DNA of 64,000 nt, taken from assembly GCA_013822735.1 (NCBI GenBank), contig PNKZ01000001.1:434001-498000 (forward strand), read 5' to 3'. This document shows, piece after piece, positions 28,322 through 37,263 of the stretch. The translations under genes and the position numbers were made by a program. The notes under the pieces were generated by a model that worked only from the letters and a program-made list of their open reading frames with translations, did not search any database and was not told the DNA's origin. Position 1 is the stretch's first letter; every line of letters starts with the position of its first letter. The stretch comes from Pirellula sp. (GTDB lineage Bacteria > Planctomycetota > Planctomycetia > Pirellulales > PNKZ01).

Positions 28322-30106
28322 TTACTCTTCGCCGAGTTCTTCTTGGAGCCGGACCCAATGTTCTTCCGCCGCGGCGAGCTGCGTCGTGAGTTCGGCGACT
28401 TCGTTGTGCAACTTTAAAGCCTCCTTCGGGTCCGTGGCTTGCATTAATTGTGCGTTCGACTTTTTCTTCTGGTCGTCCAGCTTGGCGATGTTTCGTTCAA
28501 GCGTGGAGATTTCCTTGCGGACTTCGCGCTCGTTGCGGCGGGGTGCGGCGGCAACCTTTCTCGGTTTCACGACGTCGACCGGAGCCTTCGACATTCGGGT
28601 CGCCTGCTCGCGCTCCCCCTCTTCGATCTCTTTATTCACGGAATAGAGGTAAGCATCGTAGTCGCCGCGGTAGTTCGTCACGTGGCCGTCGCGCACTTCG
28701 ATAATGCACGTCGCCACGCGCTTCATGAAATGCCGGTCGTGGCTCGTGAAAATCAATGTTCCCTTGTACGCAAGCAGCGCGTCGGCCAGCGCTTCCACGG
28801 TATCGACGTCGAGATGGTTTCCCGGTTCGTCGAGGATCAAGATATTGAACTTGCTGAGCAGCAGGCTTGCCAAGCACAGCCGCGCCCGCTCACCGCCGGA
28901 AAGCACCGAAATGCGCTTCTGCACGGCGTCGCCGCGGAAGAGCAGGGCGCCCGCCATGTCGAGAATCTCTTGCGACTTCGTCCCGGTCGGTGCGTGGTAC
29001 TCTAAGTACTCGAGCACTGTTTGCTTGTCGGGCAGGCTTGTGTAAACGTGCTGTGCATAAATGCCCGTCTGGCAACCATGTCCCCAACGCACTTCGCCGG
29101 CAAGCGGTTCGAGCGAATCGACGATCGTTCGCAAAAACGTCGTTTTTCCCTGGCCGTTGTCGCCGACGATCGCGGCGCGCGAGCCGTGTTCGATCTCTAA
29201 GTTAATGTCGTCGGCAATACGGCGTTCGGCGTAACCGATGGCCAGGTCGCGGCAACGGAGCGCAGGACCTTTGCGAGGTTCAACCTGGGGCGCGCGAATG
29301 CGGGCCGTGGCTTCATCCGCAGCGATCTCGATCAACTCCAGCCGATCGAGCTGCTTACTCTTCGAACGAGCCCGCGTGGCCGTGCTGGCCCGGGCCTTGT
29401 TCTTAGCGATAAACTCTTCGAGGTGCTTGCGCTTCGCCAAGACACCGGCGTTCGCACGTTCTTCGTGTTCGCGCTGCGAACGTTGATATTCCAAGAACGC
29501 GTCGATCTTGCCCGGATACATCGTGAGCTTGCCGCGGGAGAGATCGAGCGTGTGGTCGCAGGTCGCCCCAAGGAAGGCCCGATCGTGCGAAACGATCAGG
29601 CAGGCTTCGCGATAGTGCCGAAGGAAATGCTCCAGCAGAATCTGCGTGCGCAAGTCCAAGAAGTTCGTCGGTTCGTCCAAGAGCAGCAGGTTGGGCTCGT
29701 GCAACAGCAGCGACGCGAGCTTCACGCGCGTTTGCCAACCGCCGGAAAGCTTCGCGACCGGGCCGTCGAGATAGGCGCCCTTCAGCTCGAATTCGCCCGC
29801 CACTTCACCGCACTTCCAATCGGGCCGGCCGGAATCGCGCATCAGATACTCTAGCGCGGTCTCGCCCGGTAGAAAGGGATCGTGTTGCCGCAGGTATCCG
29901 ACCTGCAGTTTCGAGCTCCGAGTCACTTCCCCTTTATCGAGTTCCTCCTCGCCAAGCAGCACGCGCAGCAGCGTACTCTTACCGGCGCCGTTGCGGCCGA
30001 CGAACCCGACTTTGACGTCGTCGCTAATCGTCGCCTCGGCAGAATCGAGCAATACCTGATCGCCGTAACTTTTGGAGGCGTTTTTAATTTGCAAGAGCAC
30101 GGCCAT
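28322..30106 (-). CDS. ABC-F family ATPase
   Basis: A 594-residue soluble protein with two ABC ATPase domains and no membrane segments, the hallmark of the ABC-F family of ribosome-associated factors. Start is the ATG ending at 30106; an upstream in-frame TTG is less likely. Domain 1 has Walker A GRNGAGKST (37-45), signature LSGGWQTR and Walker B LLLLDEPTNFLD. A charged inter-domain linker follows (about 215-265). Domain 2 has GDNGQGKTT, LSGGERAR and LILDEPGNHLD, where Gly replaces the usual Thr. The C-terminus (about 520-594) is a predicted coiled coil. It is convergent with the giant gene and divergent from the ABM gene. The subfamily cannot be fixed; YheS-like is possible. Confidence 0.9.
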   Translation of the reverse strand: MAVLLQIKNASKSYGDQVLLDSAEATISDDVKVGFVGRNGAGKSTLLRVLLGEEELDKGEVTRSSKLQVGYLRQHDPFLPGETALEYLMRDSGRPDWKCGEVAGEFELKGAYLDGPVAKLSGGWQTRVKLASLLLHEPNLLLLDEPTNFLDLRTQILLEHFLRHYREACLIVSHDRAFLGATCDHTLDLSRGKLTMYPGKIDAFLEYQRSQREHEERANAGVLAKRKHLEEFIAKNKARASTATRARSKSKQLDRLELIEIAADEATARIRAPQVEPRKGPALRCRDLAIGYAERRIADDINLEIEHGSRAAIVGDNGQGKTTFLRTIVDSLEPLAGEVRWGHGCQTGIYAQHVYTSLPDKQTVLEYLEYHAPTGTKSQEILDMAGALLFRGDAVQKRISVLSGGERARLCLASLLLSKFNILILDEPGNHLDVDTVEALADALLAYKGTLIFTSHDRHFMKRVATCIIEVRDGHVTNYRGDYDAYLYSVNKEIEEGEREQATRMSKAPVDVVKPRKVAAAPRRNEREVRKEISTLERNIAKLDDQKKKSNAQLMQATDPKEALKLHNEVAELTTQLAAAEEHWVRLQEELGEE

Positions 30107-30345
30107 CGGCAACCAAGTCCTTCAAGGAGCGGAGCAAAATAGTTTCAAATCGTTCGTTCTACGAATCGTAACAAACCGAGCCTATTGCGGTGTAGGCGAG
30201 GTCATGCGTATGAGCACAATCTCATCAAGAAAACGGGCATGTACCCGCTCATTCGCCGGCGATGAAAGTGTTAGACTGATCCGTTCGTTTCACCATGAAG
30301 TGAATGTTTCCTCGCGCCAGCCCTTTTCGAACCAAGGACGCCAGC

Positions 30346-30630
30346 ATGATTACCGTCGGCATGAACTATCACGTGATCCCCGGCAAGCAACAAGACTTTG
30401 AAGATAAGTTCGCGGCAGTGATGGGAGCCCTGCGCGCCGCGGAGGGACACACCAGCAGCACGCTGTGGAAAGACGTCGCTGACGATGCTTCGTACCTCAT
30501 CACCAGCGAGTGGTCCGACGAACAGGCGTTCCGCGATTTCATTCAGAGCCAAGCCTTCCGCGACGTAACCACGTGGGGCAAAGAGCAGATCCTTTCCGGT
30601 CGACCGCAGCACAAGGTTTACAAACACTAA
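30346..30630 (+). CDS. Antibiotic biosynthesis monooxygenase (ABM) domain protein
   Basis: A 94-residue protein matching the dimeric alpha-beta-barrel ABM fold (MITVGMNYHVIPGKQQDFE, then LWKDVADDASYLITSEW, then FRDFIQSQAFRDV). I start at the ATG at 30346, behind an AAGGA site, because the fold begins there. Family members include small cofactor-free monooxygenases and haem-degrading enzymes, but many are uncharacterised and no catalytic claim can be made. It is a lone plus-strand gene between two minus-strand ABC-F genes and converges on uup with a 13-base gap. Confidence 0.82.
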   Translation: MITVGMNYHVIPGKQQDFEDKFAAVMGALRAAEGHTSSTLWKDVADDASYLITSEWSDEQAFRDFIQSQAFRDVTTWGKEQILSGRPQHKVYKH

Positions 30631-30643
30631 ACGAGTTCGCCGA

Positions 30644-32443
30644 CTACTCGGCGAGTTGCGAGAGCTCTTCCCATCGCTCCATGCTCGCGGTGAGTTGATC
30701 TTCTAAAGCCTTCAAACGCGCTTGCTCGCGGGCAATCTGCTCGCCCGGCTGTTGATAAAACTCCGGGCGGGCAAATTCCACGTGCAACGCGGCAATCTGA
30801 CGCTCGAGTTCGTCGATGTCGGGCAGGAGCTTTTGGAGTTCTTGATTCTCTTTGTAGGTCAGGCGCCGCTTGCGGTTGTCCGGTTCTTTCGTCGCCCGTG
30901 ATGCAGGTGCCGGGCTTTCGGCAGCAGGTGTTTCCGCGACCGGCGCCGGGCGTTGACGAAGCCAATCGTCGTAGCCGCCGTCGTATTCTTTGACGCCGTC
31001 GGCTTCGAACACGATGGTGCTGCCGACGACGTTGTTCAAGAACGTCCGGTCGTGGCTCACGAGCAGCACCGTGCCTTCGAACTGGACGAGCCGGTCTTCG
31101 AGCAGTTCCAACGTCTCGGCATCGAGGTCGTTCGTCGGTTCGTCGAGCACCACGACGTTGGCCGGCTTGGCAAATAGCTTGGCCAGCAACACGCGATTGC
31201 GTTCGCCGCCGGAAAGGAAGCGGACCGGCGTGCGCGCCCGTTCGGCGCTGAAGAGGAAGTCTTGGAGGTAGCCGACGATGTGACGGGCCTTGCCGTCGAT
31301 CATCACGGCGTCGGAGCCGTCGCCGACGTTTTCCAGCACCGAAGCTTCTTCGTTGAGCTGTTGTCGGAGTTGATCGAAATACGCGATCTGTAGATTGGTG
31401 CCGAGGCGCACGGTGCCCGACTGCGGGGCAAGTTGCCCGAGCAGCACGCGCAGTAGCGTCGTCTTGCCCGCGCCGTTGCGACCGATGATGCCGACCTTAT
31501 CGCCGCGCATGAGCATGGTCGAGAAGTTGCGCATGATCGGCCGGTCGGCGTAGGCGTACGTTACTTCCTTGGCTTCTGCCACCAACGTGCCGCTGCGGCC
31601 GGAGTTTTGAATCGCCATCTTTACGGGCCCGCCGATCTCGCGCCGGTTGCTCCGCATGCGCCGCATTTCTTCCAAGGCGCGCACGCGACCTTCGTTGCGC
31701 GTGCGGCGAGCTTTCACCCCTTGGCGAATCCACACCTCTTCTTCGGCCAGGCGCTTGTCGAAGAGGGCGTTTTGCTTCTCTTCGGCGGCGAGAGCCTCTT
31801 CTTTGCGACGGAGGAACGTATCGTAATCGCACGACCAATCGAAGAGCCGGCCCCGATCGATTTCCAGAATCCGGCTCGCGAGCTTCCGCAGAAACATTCG
31901 ATCGTGGGTGACGAAAATCAACGTGACGCTCGAACGCGCGAGAAACGCTTCGAGCCAGGTGATCGAATCGACGTCGAGATGGTTCGTCGGTTCGTCGAGC
32001 AGCAGCACGTCGGGCTCGGAAGCCAATGCACGCCCCAGCAGCACGCGCCGCTTCATGCCGGAGGAGAGCGTAGCGAACTCCGTTTCGGCGGGCAACTCCA
32101 TGCGCGCGAGCACTTGCTCGACCCGCTGCGTGGCACGCCAAGCGGAGGATTCGCCGTCGTCGAGATGCACGGCGCCCGTGGCGACGACGTCGCGCACGAG
32201 CCCCGTGATGTCGCGCGGCACGTCCTGTTGGAGCAGGGCGAGCCGAGTTCCCGGCGCAAACGTGATCTCGCCGCGGTCCGGATCGACTTCGCCGCTGAGC
32301 ATTCTCAGCAGCGTCGTCTTGCCGGAGCCGTTGCGTCCGAGCAGGCCGATCCGCTGGCCGGGCTCGATGATGCACGAGACGCCGTCTAACAACGGAGGCC
32401 CGCGGAATCCGATCGTGAGGTCACGAATGGTGATCAGCGGCAT
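30644..32443 (-). CDS. uup: ABC-F ATPase, Uup type
   Basis: A 599-residue ABC-F protein. Domain 1 has Walker A GRNGSGKTT (36-44), a degenerate signature LSSGMKRR and Walker B LLLLDEPTNHLD. The inter-domain linker WIRQGVKARRTRNEGR followed by LEEMRR is characteristic of Uup. Domain 2 has GRNGAGKTT, LSGGERNR and VVLDEPTNDLD. A Pro/Ala linker leads to a C-terminal coiled coil (about 530-599), as in Uup, where it binds branched DNA. The start ATG ends at 32443, 7 bases after the stop of the DEAD-box helicase gene, so the two are probably one operon. The predicted role is in ribosome assembly, translation or replication-intermediate processing. Confidence 0.9.
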   Translation of the reverse strand: MPLITIRDLTIGFRGPPLLDGVSCIIEPGQRIGLLGRNGSGKTTLLRMLSGEVDPDRGEITFAPGTRLALLQQDVPRDITGLVRDVVATGAVHLDDGESSAWRATQRVEQVLARMELPAETEFATLSSGMKRRVLLGRALASEPDVLLLDEPTNHLDVDSITWLEAFLARSSVTLIFVTHDRMFLRKLASRILEIDRGRLFDWSCDYDTFLRRKEEALAAEEKQNALFDKRLAEEEVWIRQGVKARRTRNEGRVRALEEMRRMRSNRREIGGPVKMAIQNSGRSGTLVAEAKEVTYAYADRPIMRNFSTMLMRGDKVGIIGRNGAGKTTLLRVLLGQLAPQSGTVRLGTNLQIAYFDQLRQQLNEEASVLENVGDGSDAVMIDGKARHIVGYLQDFLFSAERARTPVRFLSGGERNRVLLAKLFAKPANVVVLDEPTNDLDAETLELLEDRLVQFEGTVLLVSHDRTFLNNVVGSTIVFEADGVKEYDGGYDDWLRQRPAPVAETPAAESPAPASRATKEPDNRKRRLTYKENQELQKLLPDIDELERQIAALHVEFARPEFYQQPGEQIAREQARLKALEDQLTASMERWEELSQLAE

Positions 32444-32450
32444 AACGTCG

Positions 32451-34307
32451 TTACGACTTGGCCGTCGCGCGTTTCGGCTTCTTGAACTTGCCGGCCGGTT
32501 TGCCGTCCCCCTTGTCGAAGCCTGCCTTGTCGGCAAACTTCGGGGCGAACTTCTTCTTTGGACGCGCTTCGCCGGCCGGAGCGTTCTGCCCCAGTCGCGA
32601 AATGCTCAGCGGCCGACCGGCGACCATCGTTTGTTGCAACGCTTCAAACGTGGCTTGCGGCATACCGACGAGCAAATCGACCGTGCTGTAGTCGTCGAAG
32701 ATTTCGATGCGTCCGATGCCGGAGCTATCGAGACAGGCTTCGTTCGCGATGGCGCCGACGATGTTGCCCGGCTTCACTTGATGGGTACGACCGACTTCGA
32801 TGCGGAACGTCTCCATTGGCGCCGAACGATCGGCGCCGGGACCACGCTCACGACGAGGTCCGCGATCTCCACGGTCGTTGCTACGTTCGCCGCGACGATC
32901 GTCTTCGAAGCGTCGCACGCCGCCGGCATCGCGCATGCTCTTCGGCTCGCGGAAATCGGGCACTTGCAGCTCTTCGGTCAGCAGGAGCGGCTTGTCGCCC
33001 GCGGCCATGGCGACGAGCGCCGCGGCAATTTGCTCGATCGGCGTTTGCGTGGCGTTGCGATATTGCTCAATGATCGACGTGAACGTGCCGATTTCTTTGT
33101 GCGCCATGTTGGCGGTGATCTGCTCGTGGAATCGAGCGACCCGGCGCTGATTGATGGCGCGCTTGGTGGGGAGCTCCATCGGTTCCATTTGCTGACGCGT
33201 GGCGTTTTCGATGCGTCGCACCAAATGACGCTCGCGCGTGTTGAGGAACAGAATGGCGTTTCCTTCACGCCCGGCGCGACCGGTGCGGCCGATGCGATGG
33301 ACGTAGCTTTCGCTATCGAACGGGAAATCGTAGTTGATCACGTGGCTGATGCGCGGAACATCGAGTCCGCGCGCCGCGACGTCGGTGGCGACGATCACGT
33401 CGATCCGGCCGGCCTTGAGCGCTTCGACGATCCGTTCTCGCTGTTTCTGCACGACGTCGCTGCTCAAAGCGGCGACGCGATGCCCTTGCGTCGAGAGATA
33501 TTCGGCCAAGTATTCCGTCGTGCTCTTGGTCTTCACGAACACGATGGCGCCGTCGATCGCTTCCGCTTCCAGCACGCGCGAAAGCGCGAGTTGCTTCTGC
33601 GGCGGTGCGACGACGAGGAAACGTTGTCGCACGGTTTCGGCGGCCGAAGCGCCGCGCTTGATCGTGATTTCAATCGGGTTGCGGAGATGCCGCTGGGCGA
33701 TTTGGCGAATTGAGTCGGGCATCGTCGCCGAGAAGAGCGCGATCTGCCGTTCCGCCGGCGCTTGGGTCAGCACCCAATCGACGTCTTCGGCGAAACCCAT
33801 CTGCAGCATTTCATCCGCTTCGTCCAAGACGATGGCTTGCAGCGTATCGAGCTTGAGCGAGCCGCGGCGCATGTGATCCATCACGCGACCCGGCGTGCCG
33901 ACGACCACTTGCACGCCGCGATCGAGTTCGCGGAACTGCACTTGGTAGTCCTGACCGCCGTAGATGGCGGCGACGCGGACGCCCGGCAAGTTCGCGGCGT
34001 AGGTTTCGAACGACTTGGCGACTTGGATGGCGAGCTCGCGCGTCGGTGCGAGTACGAGAATTTGCGGCGTACGCTTGGCCGGGTCGAGGCGATGCAAGAG
34101 CGGCAGCGCAAAGGCGGCCGTTTTACCGGTGCCGGTTTGCGCTTGGCCGAGCACGTCGCGACCGTCGAGCAACGGCGGAATCGTGCGGGCCTGAATCGGC
34201 GTGGCCGACGTGTAACCCTTGGTCTCCAGCGCTGCGAGCAACGGCGCGCTGAGGTTCAACTCTTGAAACGTCGTACCGGAATCTTGCTCGGAAATGGAAT
34301 CAGACAT
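32451..34307 (-). CDS. DEAD-box RNA helicase (CsdA/DeaD-like)
   Basis: A 618-residue ATP-dependent RNA helicase. I start at the ATG ending at 34307; an in-frame TTG two codons upstream is less likely. Motifs are the Q-motif region (FQELNLS, ATPIQ, 14-40), motif I AQTGTGKT (56-63), APTREL (88-92), DEAD (162-165), SAT (193-195), ARGLD, and HRIGRTGRAGR. An arginine/aspartate-rich linker (about 455-485) leads to a DbpA/CsdA-like RNA-binding domain (about 490-565) and a lysine-rich tail. CsdA/DeaD enzymes act in ribosome biogenesis, mRNA decay and cold adaptation. It lies directly upstream of uup. A ~395-base gene-free stretch precedes it. Confidence 0.93.
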   Translation of the reverse strand: MSDSISEQDSGTTFQELNLSAPLLAALETKGYTSATPIQARTIPPLLDGRDVLGQAQTGTGKTAAFALPLLHRLDPAKRTPQILVLAPTRELAIQVAKSFETYAANLPGVRVAAIYGGQDYQVQFRELDRGVQVVVGTPGRVMDHMRRGSLKLDTLQAIVLDEADEMLQMGFAEDVDWVLTQAPAERQIALFSATMPDSIRQIAQRHLRNPIEITIKRGASAAETVRQRFLVVAPPQKQLALSRVLEAEAIDGAIVFVKTKSTTEYLAEYLSTQGHRVAALSSDVVQKQRERIVEALKAGRIDVIVATDVAARGLDVPRISHVINYDFPFDSESYVHRIGRTGRAGREGNAILFLNTRERHLVRRIENATRQQMEPMELPTKRAINQRRVARFHEQITANMAHKEIGTFTSIIEQYRNATQTPIEQIAAALVAMAAGDKPLLLTEELQVPDFREPKSMRDAGGVRRFEDDRRGERSNDRGDRGPRRERGPGADRSAPMETFRIEVGRTHQVKPGNIVGAIANEACLDSSGIGRIEIFDDYSTVDLLVGMPQATFEALQQTMVAGRPLSISRLGQNAPAGEARPKKKFAPKFADKAGFDKGDGKPAGKFKKPKRATAKS

Positions 34308-34702
34308 TCGCAATGCACCCTAAGATCGGAAAAATAAACAGTATGCCGCCATGCAATGGACGACCGGGGACGCCGCGAGGGCGACCTACGGTCAAACAAC
34401 GCCGTCCGCACTTTGCGCTGCTTTCGGCAGCGACGTCGGCGGACTCCACGCACAGGTTGATCGAACGCGTCAGGTACTGTTCAGAAACTTTCCGCACCGC
34501 TTAGAAGCGATGCTGCGGAAAGCGATCAACGTGCGGCCCGAAAAGTGGGGCAATCTGAAACCGGCCCGAGAGCATTCATCGAGGAACGCTTAAGAATACG
34601 GGTTTTGGCTCGAAAACAAAAGGGCTGAAAGCGCCGTAATAGCGCGCGAATATTGCATTTTGCCCCGCTTTTGGGGGCGAATTCGCTGTGGCGCTCGACG
34701 AC
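34308..34702. other. Gene-free stretch upstream of the DEAD-box gene
   Basis: About 395 bases between two genes on the minus strand. Short open frames here are not protein-like. A short G/C hairpin (GCCCC/GGGGC type, 34662-34679) lies just past the end of the DUF1361 gene, but no T-run follows in the right direction, so I do not call it a terminator. The rest may be a long 5' leader for the DEAD-box gene, as cold-shock helicases often have. I see no further structure. Confidence 0.5.
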
Positions 34703-35455
34703 TTAGCGGGAGCCTGACGCTTCCCAGTCGTCATCGGCGTCGCGATCGTCGTAATCACGCGGCAGGCGGATCGGCGCTTTCCAAGCGCGCAGCTCTTCGC
34801 GCGACCAGTGGGCGTGCCGTAGTTCCAGGAACATGTAATAGAGCGAGGCGAGCACCAGCATAAAGAGGATGCTGAAACCGACGGGCCCCATATGATTGGG
34901 ATGCTCGCGGAAGGCCTTCTCCACGTCGGCCAGAACTTGGCCGGGTTGTGTGAACAAGTCCCAAGTGTTCAGGCGCAGGAATCGGCCGAGGTAGACGCCG
35001 AGACCGCTGAGGCCGATTGCCGCCGCCGCGACGACGTTGCCGAGCGTGCGCGATAGTCGTACGTTTACGAGCGTTTGGACCAAGTAGAGCGACACGGCCG
35101 CCAGCGACAACCCGCACAGGGAGAACGCCGTCATCATGACGACGCTGTACCATAGCTCGTTCGTCCAGCCGGGGAGATAACGCCAGTCGGTGATGAGATA
35201 GGGGGCGTTCGGGTAGAAGAAAAACCAAGCGACGAACATCAGCTTGAAGAGCCACGGCGAATTCGGCCGCCGCTGCTGCACGCGCACGGCCGCGAGCGCA
35301 ATGAGGTAGGGCACCCAAGCGAGAAACAAATTGAGGTGTAGCCGCGGGCCGGTCCAAGGGCCGATGAGCTCGCGCCATGCGCCGTAGAGCAACATGGCGA
35401 CCGCGCTCATCGCCGCCAGCGGAAAGAAAAATCGCGAACTAAGCCAGTGAACCAT
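34703..35455 (-). CDS. DUF1361 multi-pass membrane protein
   Basis: A 250-residue integral membrane protein of the DUF1361 family. I use the ATG ending at 35455; a TTG 11 codons earlier is possible. Six or so hydrophobic helices can be picked out, and the family signature FFYPNAPYLITDW lies near residue 85. The C-terminus is a charged, aspartate-rich cytoplasmic tail. Function is unknown in this family. It is the last gene of the minus-strand run headed by the ECF42 sigma factor, but about 90 bases separate it from the next gene upstream, so membership in that operon is uncertain. Confidence 0.85.
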   Translation of the reverse strand: MVHWLSSRFFFPLAAMSAVAMLLYGAWRELIGPWTGPRLHLNLFLAWVPYLIALAAVRVQQRRPNSPWLFKLMFVAWFFFYPNAPYLITDWRYLPGWTNELWYSVVMMTAFSLCGLSLAAVSLYLVQTLVNVRLSRTLGNVVAAAAIGLSGLGVYLGRFLRLNTWDLFTQPGQVLADVEKAFREHPNHMGPVGFSILFMLVLASLYYMFLELRHAHWSREELRAWKAPIRLPRDYDDRDADDDWEASGSR

Positions 35456-35545
35456 GACGGAGTTGATCTCGCGGGGTGATGGACGCAATCGTCGCCTATC
35501 CCGCGTCGAACTGCAACCGCCGTCACTCGGTTGCGCATCGGTAGA

Positions 35546-35737
35546 TTACGCCACCAGCGGAATCCAAATCTCGATACCTCCTCGCTCCGCCGGATCGAAA
35601 TCGGCTGCATAATGCTCGACACACGGCGCATGTGCGATCTTGAGCCCGCACTCCGGCACCGTGGGCGTTTGAAACCCGGTCGGCGCCGCGGCATCGGCTT
35701 TCAGTGCGACCCCCGACCGATGTTGCTCGCCGATCAC
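35546..35737 (-). CDS. 63-residue GyrI/AraC effector-binding-like remnant
   Basis: A short protein starting at GTG (ends 35737). A strong Shine-Dalgarno GGAGG sits 8 bases upstream inside the last codons of the DUF899 gene, whose stop overlaps this leader, so the two are probably translationally coupled. The C-terminus (EHYAADFDPAERGGIEIWIP) resembles the last strand of GyrI-like/AraC effector-binding domains. The first part (VALKADAAAPTGFQT) resembles an earlier strand of the same fold. The full fold is about 150 residues, so the middle seems deleted. It may be a decaying gene or a genuine small protein. The good translation signal argues for expression. Confidence 0.5.
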   Translation of the reverse strand: MIGEQHRSGVALKADAAAPTGFQTPTVPECGLKIAHAPCVEHYAADFDPAERGGIEIWIPLVA

Positions 35738-35741
35738 TACT

Positions 35742-36473
35742 TCAACCTCCGTAGGTCGGTCGTTGAGGCCAGCCCGGCGGCGAGACTTCGAAGTCTTCCT
35801 GTCGACCGAAAGGTGTGCAGTCGAGCAGCCGGTATGAATCCGTCAGGCTTTCGCAACCTCGGCCATAAGTCGAATAGGTATGGAATATGTCGTCTTCCAG
35901 CCGAAAGAAGACGCTCAGGCCGTGCGACTCTCCCTTGAGAAACCACGGCTCGGTTCCCTTTCTCGCTTGCAACTCCGCTTGATCGCGATAGTTGTATTCC
36001 GGCGGCGCCTTCTCGGGGTCGAGCGTGACGTGAAAGTCGTAGTTGAAGTCGCTACCGAACGACGAAACCCAGGTGCGATTCCAACCGCGCTCTTGCTTGT
36101 ATTTCTCGAGCTTTTCCAGCGGTGCGCGCGAGACGAGCACAAACTCCGTGCCGCGCTTGCCGAGCATCGAAAGGTCGCCGAGCGAGTCGACGAAGCCGGT
36201 GCAGCCGGGGCACCCTTTGTCCCACTCCGGATCGAACATGAAGTGATAGACGACCAGCTGCCGCTTGCCGGCGAATAGGTCGAGCAAGCTTACGGGGCCT
36301 TTGACTCCGGTGAATGAATACTGCTTATCAATCCGCACCATCGGCAACCGGCGCCGCACGGCGTTCACCTCGTCGTAATGCTTGGTCAACGCCTTTTCGG
36401 CGGCCAGCAACTTCTTTCGTTCCGCAAGCCACTCGGCTTGTGAAACAATCGGCGGATGGGGAACGACGCTCAT
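35742..36473 (-). CDS. DUF899 thioredoxin-like protein
   Basis: A 243-residue DUF899 protein, a family with a thioredoxin-like fold and no signal peptide, therefore cytoplasmic. Recognised segments are the N-terminal helical region ([21 protein letters not shown]), [10 protein letters not shown], the redox-like CPGC ([11 protein letters not shown], near residue 90), [14 protein letters not shown] and [13 protein letters not shown]. Family function is unproven; the CxxC suggests redox activity. It sits 37 bases downstream of the small CPAC membrane protein gene in the ECF42 cluster and overlaps the leader of the 63-residue gene after it. Confidence 0.9.
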   Translation of the reverse strand: MSVVPHPPIVSQAEWLAERKKLLAAEKALTKHYDEVNAVRRRLPMVRIDKQYSFTGVKGPVSLLDLFAGKRQLVVYHFMFDPEWDKGCPGCTGFVDSLGDLSMLGKRGTEFVLVSRAPLEKLEKYKQERGWNRTWVSSFGSDFNYDFHVTLDPEKAPPEYNYRDQAELQARKGTEPWFLKGESHGLSVFFRLEDDIFHTYSTYGRGCESLTDSYRLLDCTPFGRQEDFEVSPPGWPQRPTYGG

Positions 36474-36510
36474 CTGACAGACTCCAAAATCCGAACGACG
36501 TACGCGTGAG

Positions 36511-36789
36511 TTAAGAGTAGCGGTGCCCGAGCCGTCGCCAAACGCTTCGCCCGGCCATCGTTACGAGCAAACCGATGCACAGCGAAATCAGTAGCGTTCG
36601 GGTATAGCTCGCCGTCGAGAGCGAGATTCCTAGACCGGTCGCCATCGCGAAGTACGCCGCCAAGCACGCCGGGCACTTCGGCATCAGCACCAAGGCAGCG
36701 CTGGGGATGAACCAACCCGCGGCTCGAATCAACGGTCGCGCGGCCGAAGCCGAACTTGTTTCATCGCGGTGACAACAAATAGCGCCCAT
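36511..36789 (-). CDS. Small membrane protein with CPAC motif
   Basis: A 92-residue protein with two predicted membrane helices (about 23-50 and 60-80). The motif [11 protein letters not shown] lies at the first helix, and a CCHRDE stretch with two more cysteines sits at the N-terminus. The paired cysteines could bind a metal or haem, or act in redox; MerC-like transport is a loose comparison only. The C-terminus is basic (WRRLGHRYS). It lies 59 bases downstream of the YCII gene and 37 upstream of DUF899, all on the minus strand, consistent with one transcription unit. Confidence 0.7.
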   Translation of the reverse strand: MGAICCHRDETSSASAARPLIRAAGWFIPSAALVLMPKCPACLAAYFAMATGLGISLSTASYTRTLLISLCIGLLVTMAGRSVWRRLGHRYS

Positions 36790-36848
36790 GACAGATACCT
36801 CGTTTACGCTCGAACCTGCACTACGTCAGCTCGTTACTCGGCCGAAGG

Positions 36849-37214
36849 TCATTTCCCGGCCGGCTGCGGCAGGCCCGCGAGTTCGAATACCGGACGAATC
36901 TCCACGGTCCCTTTCGTCGCCGCGGGAATACGCCCGGCAATCGCAATGGCCTCGTCGAGGTTTGCCACGTCGATCAAAAAGTAGCCGCCGAGTTGCTCCG
37001 TCGTTTCCGCGAACGGTCCGTCGGTCGTGAGTCGCGTGCCGCGGCGCACGCGCACGAGCGTTGCCGTCGACACCGGATGCAACGGCGACGCACCGAGAAA
37101 CTTTCCTTGTTCCGCCAACTCATGGCAGAGCTCCGTCGACTCCTCCATGCACTCGGCGCGCTCTTGTTCCGTCCAAGCATCTTCGGCGCCGTAAACCAGC
37201 AACATGTATTTCAT
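36849..37214 (-). CDS. YCII-related (DGPF domain) protein
   Basis: A 121-residue YCII-related protein with the diagnostic DGPFAETTEQLGGYFLID motif (about residues 65-82). The N-terminal strand MKYMLLVYG and C-terminal VEIRPVFEL complete the ferredoxin-like fold. Proteins of this type are repeatedly encoded next to ECF42 sigma factors and are thought to be in their regulon; such a sigma factor lies two genes upstream here. No enzymatic role is established. Spacing to DUF1579 upstream is 49 bases. Confidence 0.92.
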   Translation of the reverse strand: MKYMLLVYGAEDAWTEQERAECMEESTELCHELAEQGKFLGASPLHPVSTATLVRVRRGTRLTTDGPFAETTEQLGGYFLIDVANLDEAIAIAGRIPAATKGTVEIRPVFELAGLPQPAGK

Positions 37215-37263
37215 CTTCTTCTCGCTTACACTGAGGAGTTGTTTTGTTATTTTCCGAAGCGAT

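Noticed and set aside
31908-33713. Plus-strand frame of ~600 residues opposite uup and the DEAD-box gene
   Set aside because: It spans two well-recognised minus-strand genes and their junction and contains no recognisable protein motif.
34662-34679. GCCCC/GGGGC hairpin after the DUF1361 gene as a terminator
   Set aside because: On the relevant strand the hairpin is followed by A residues, not a T-run.
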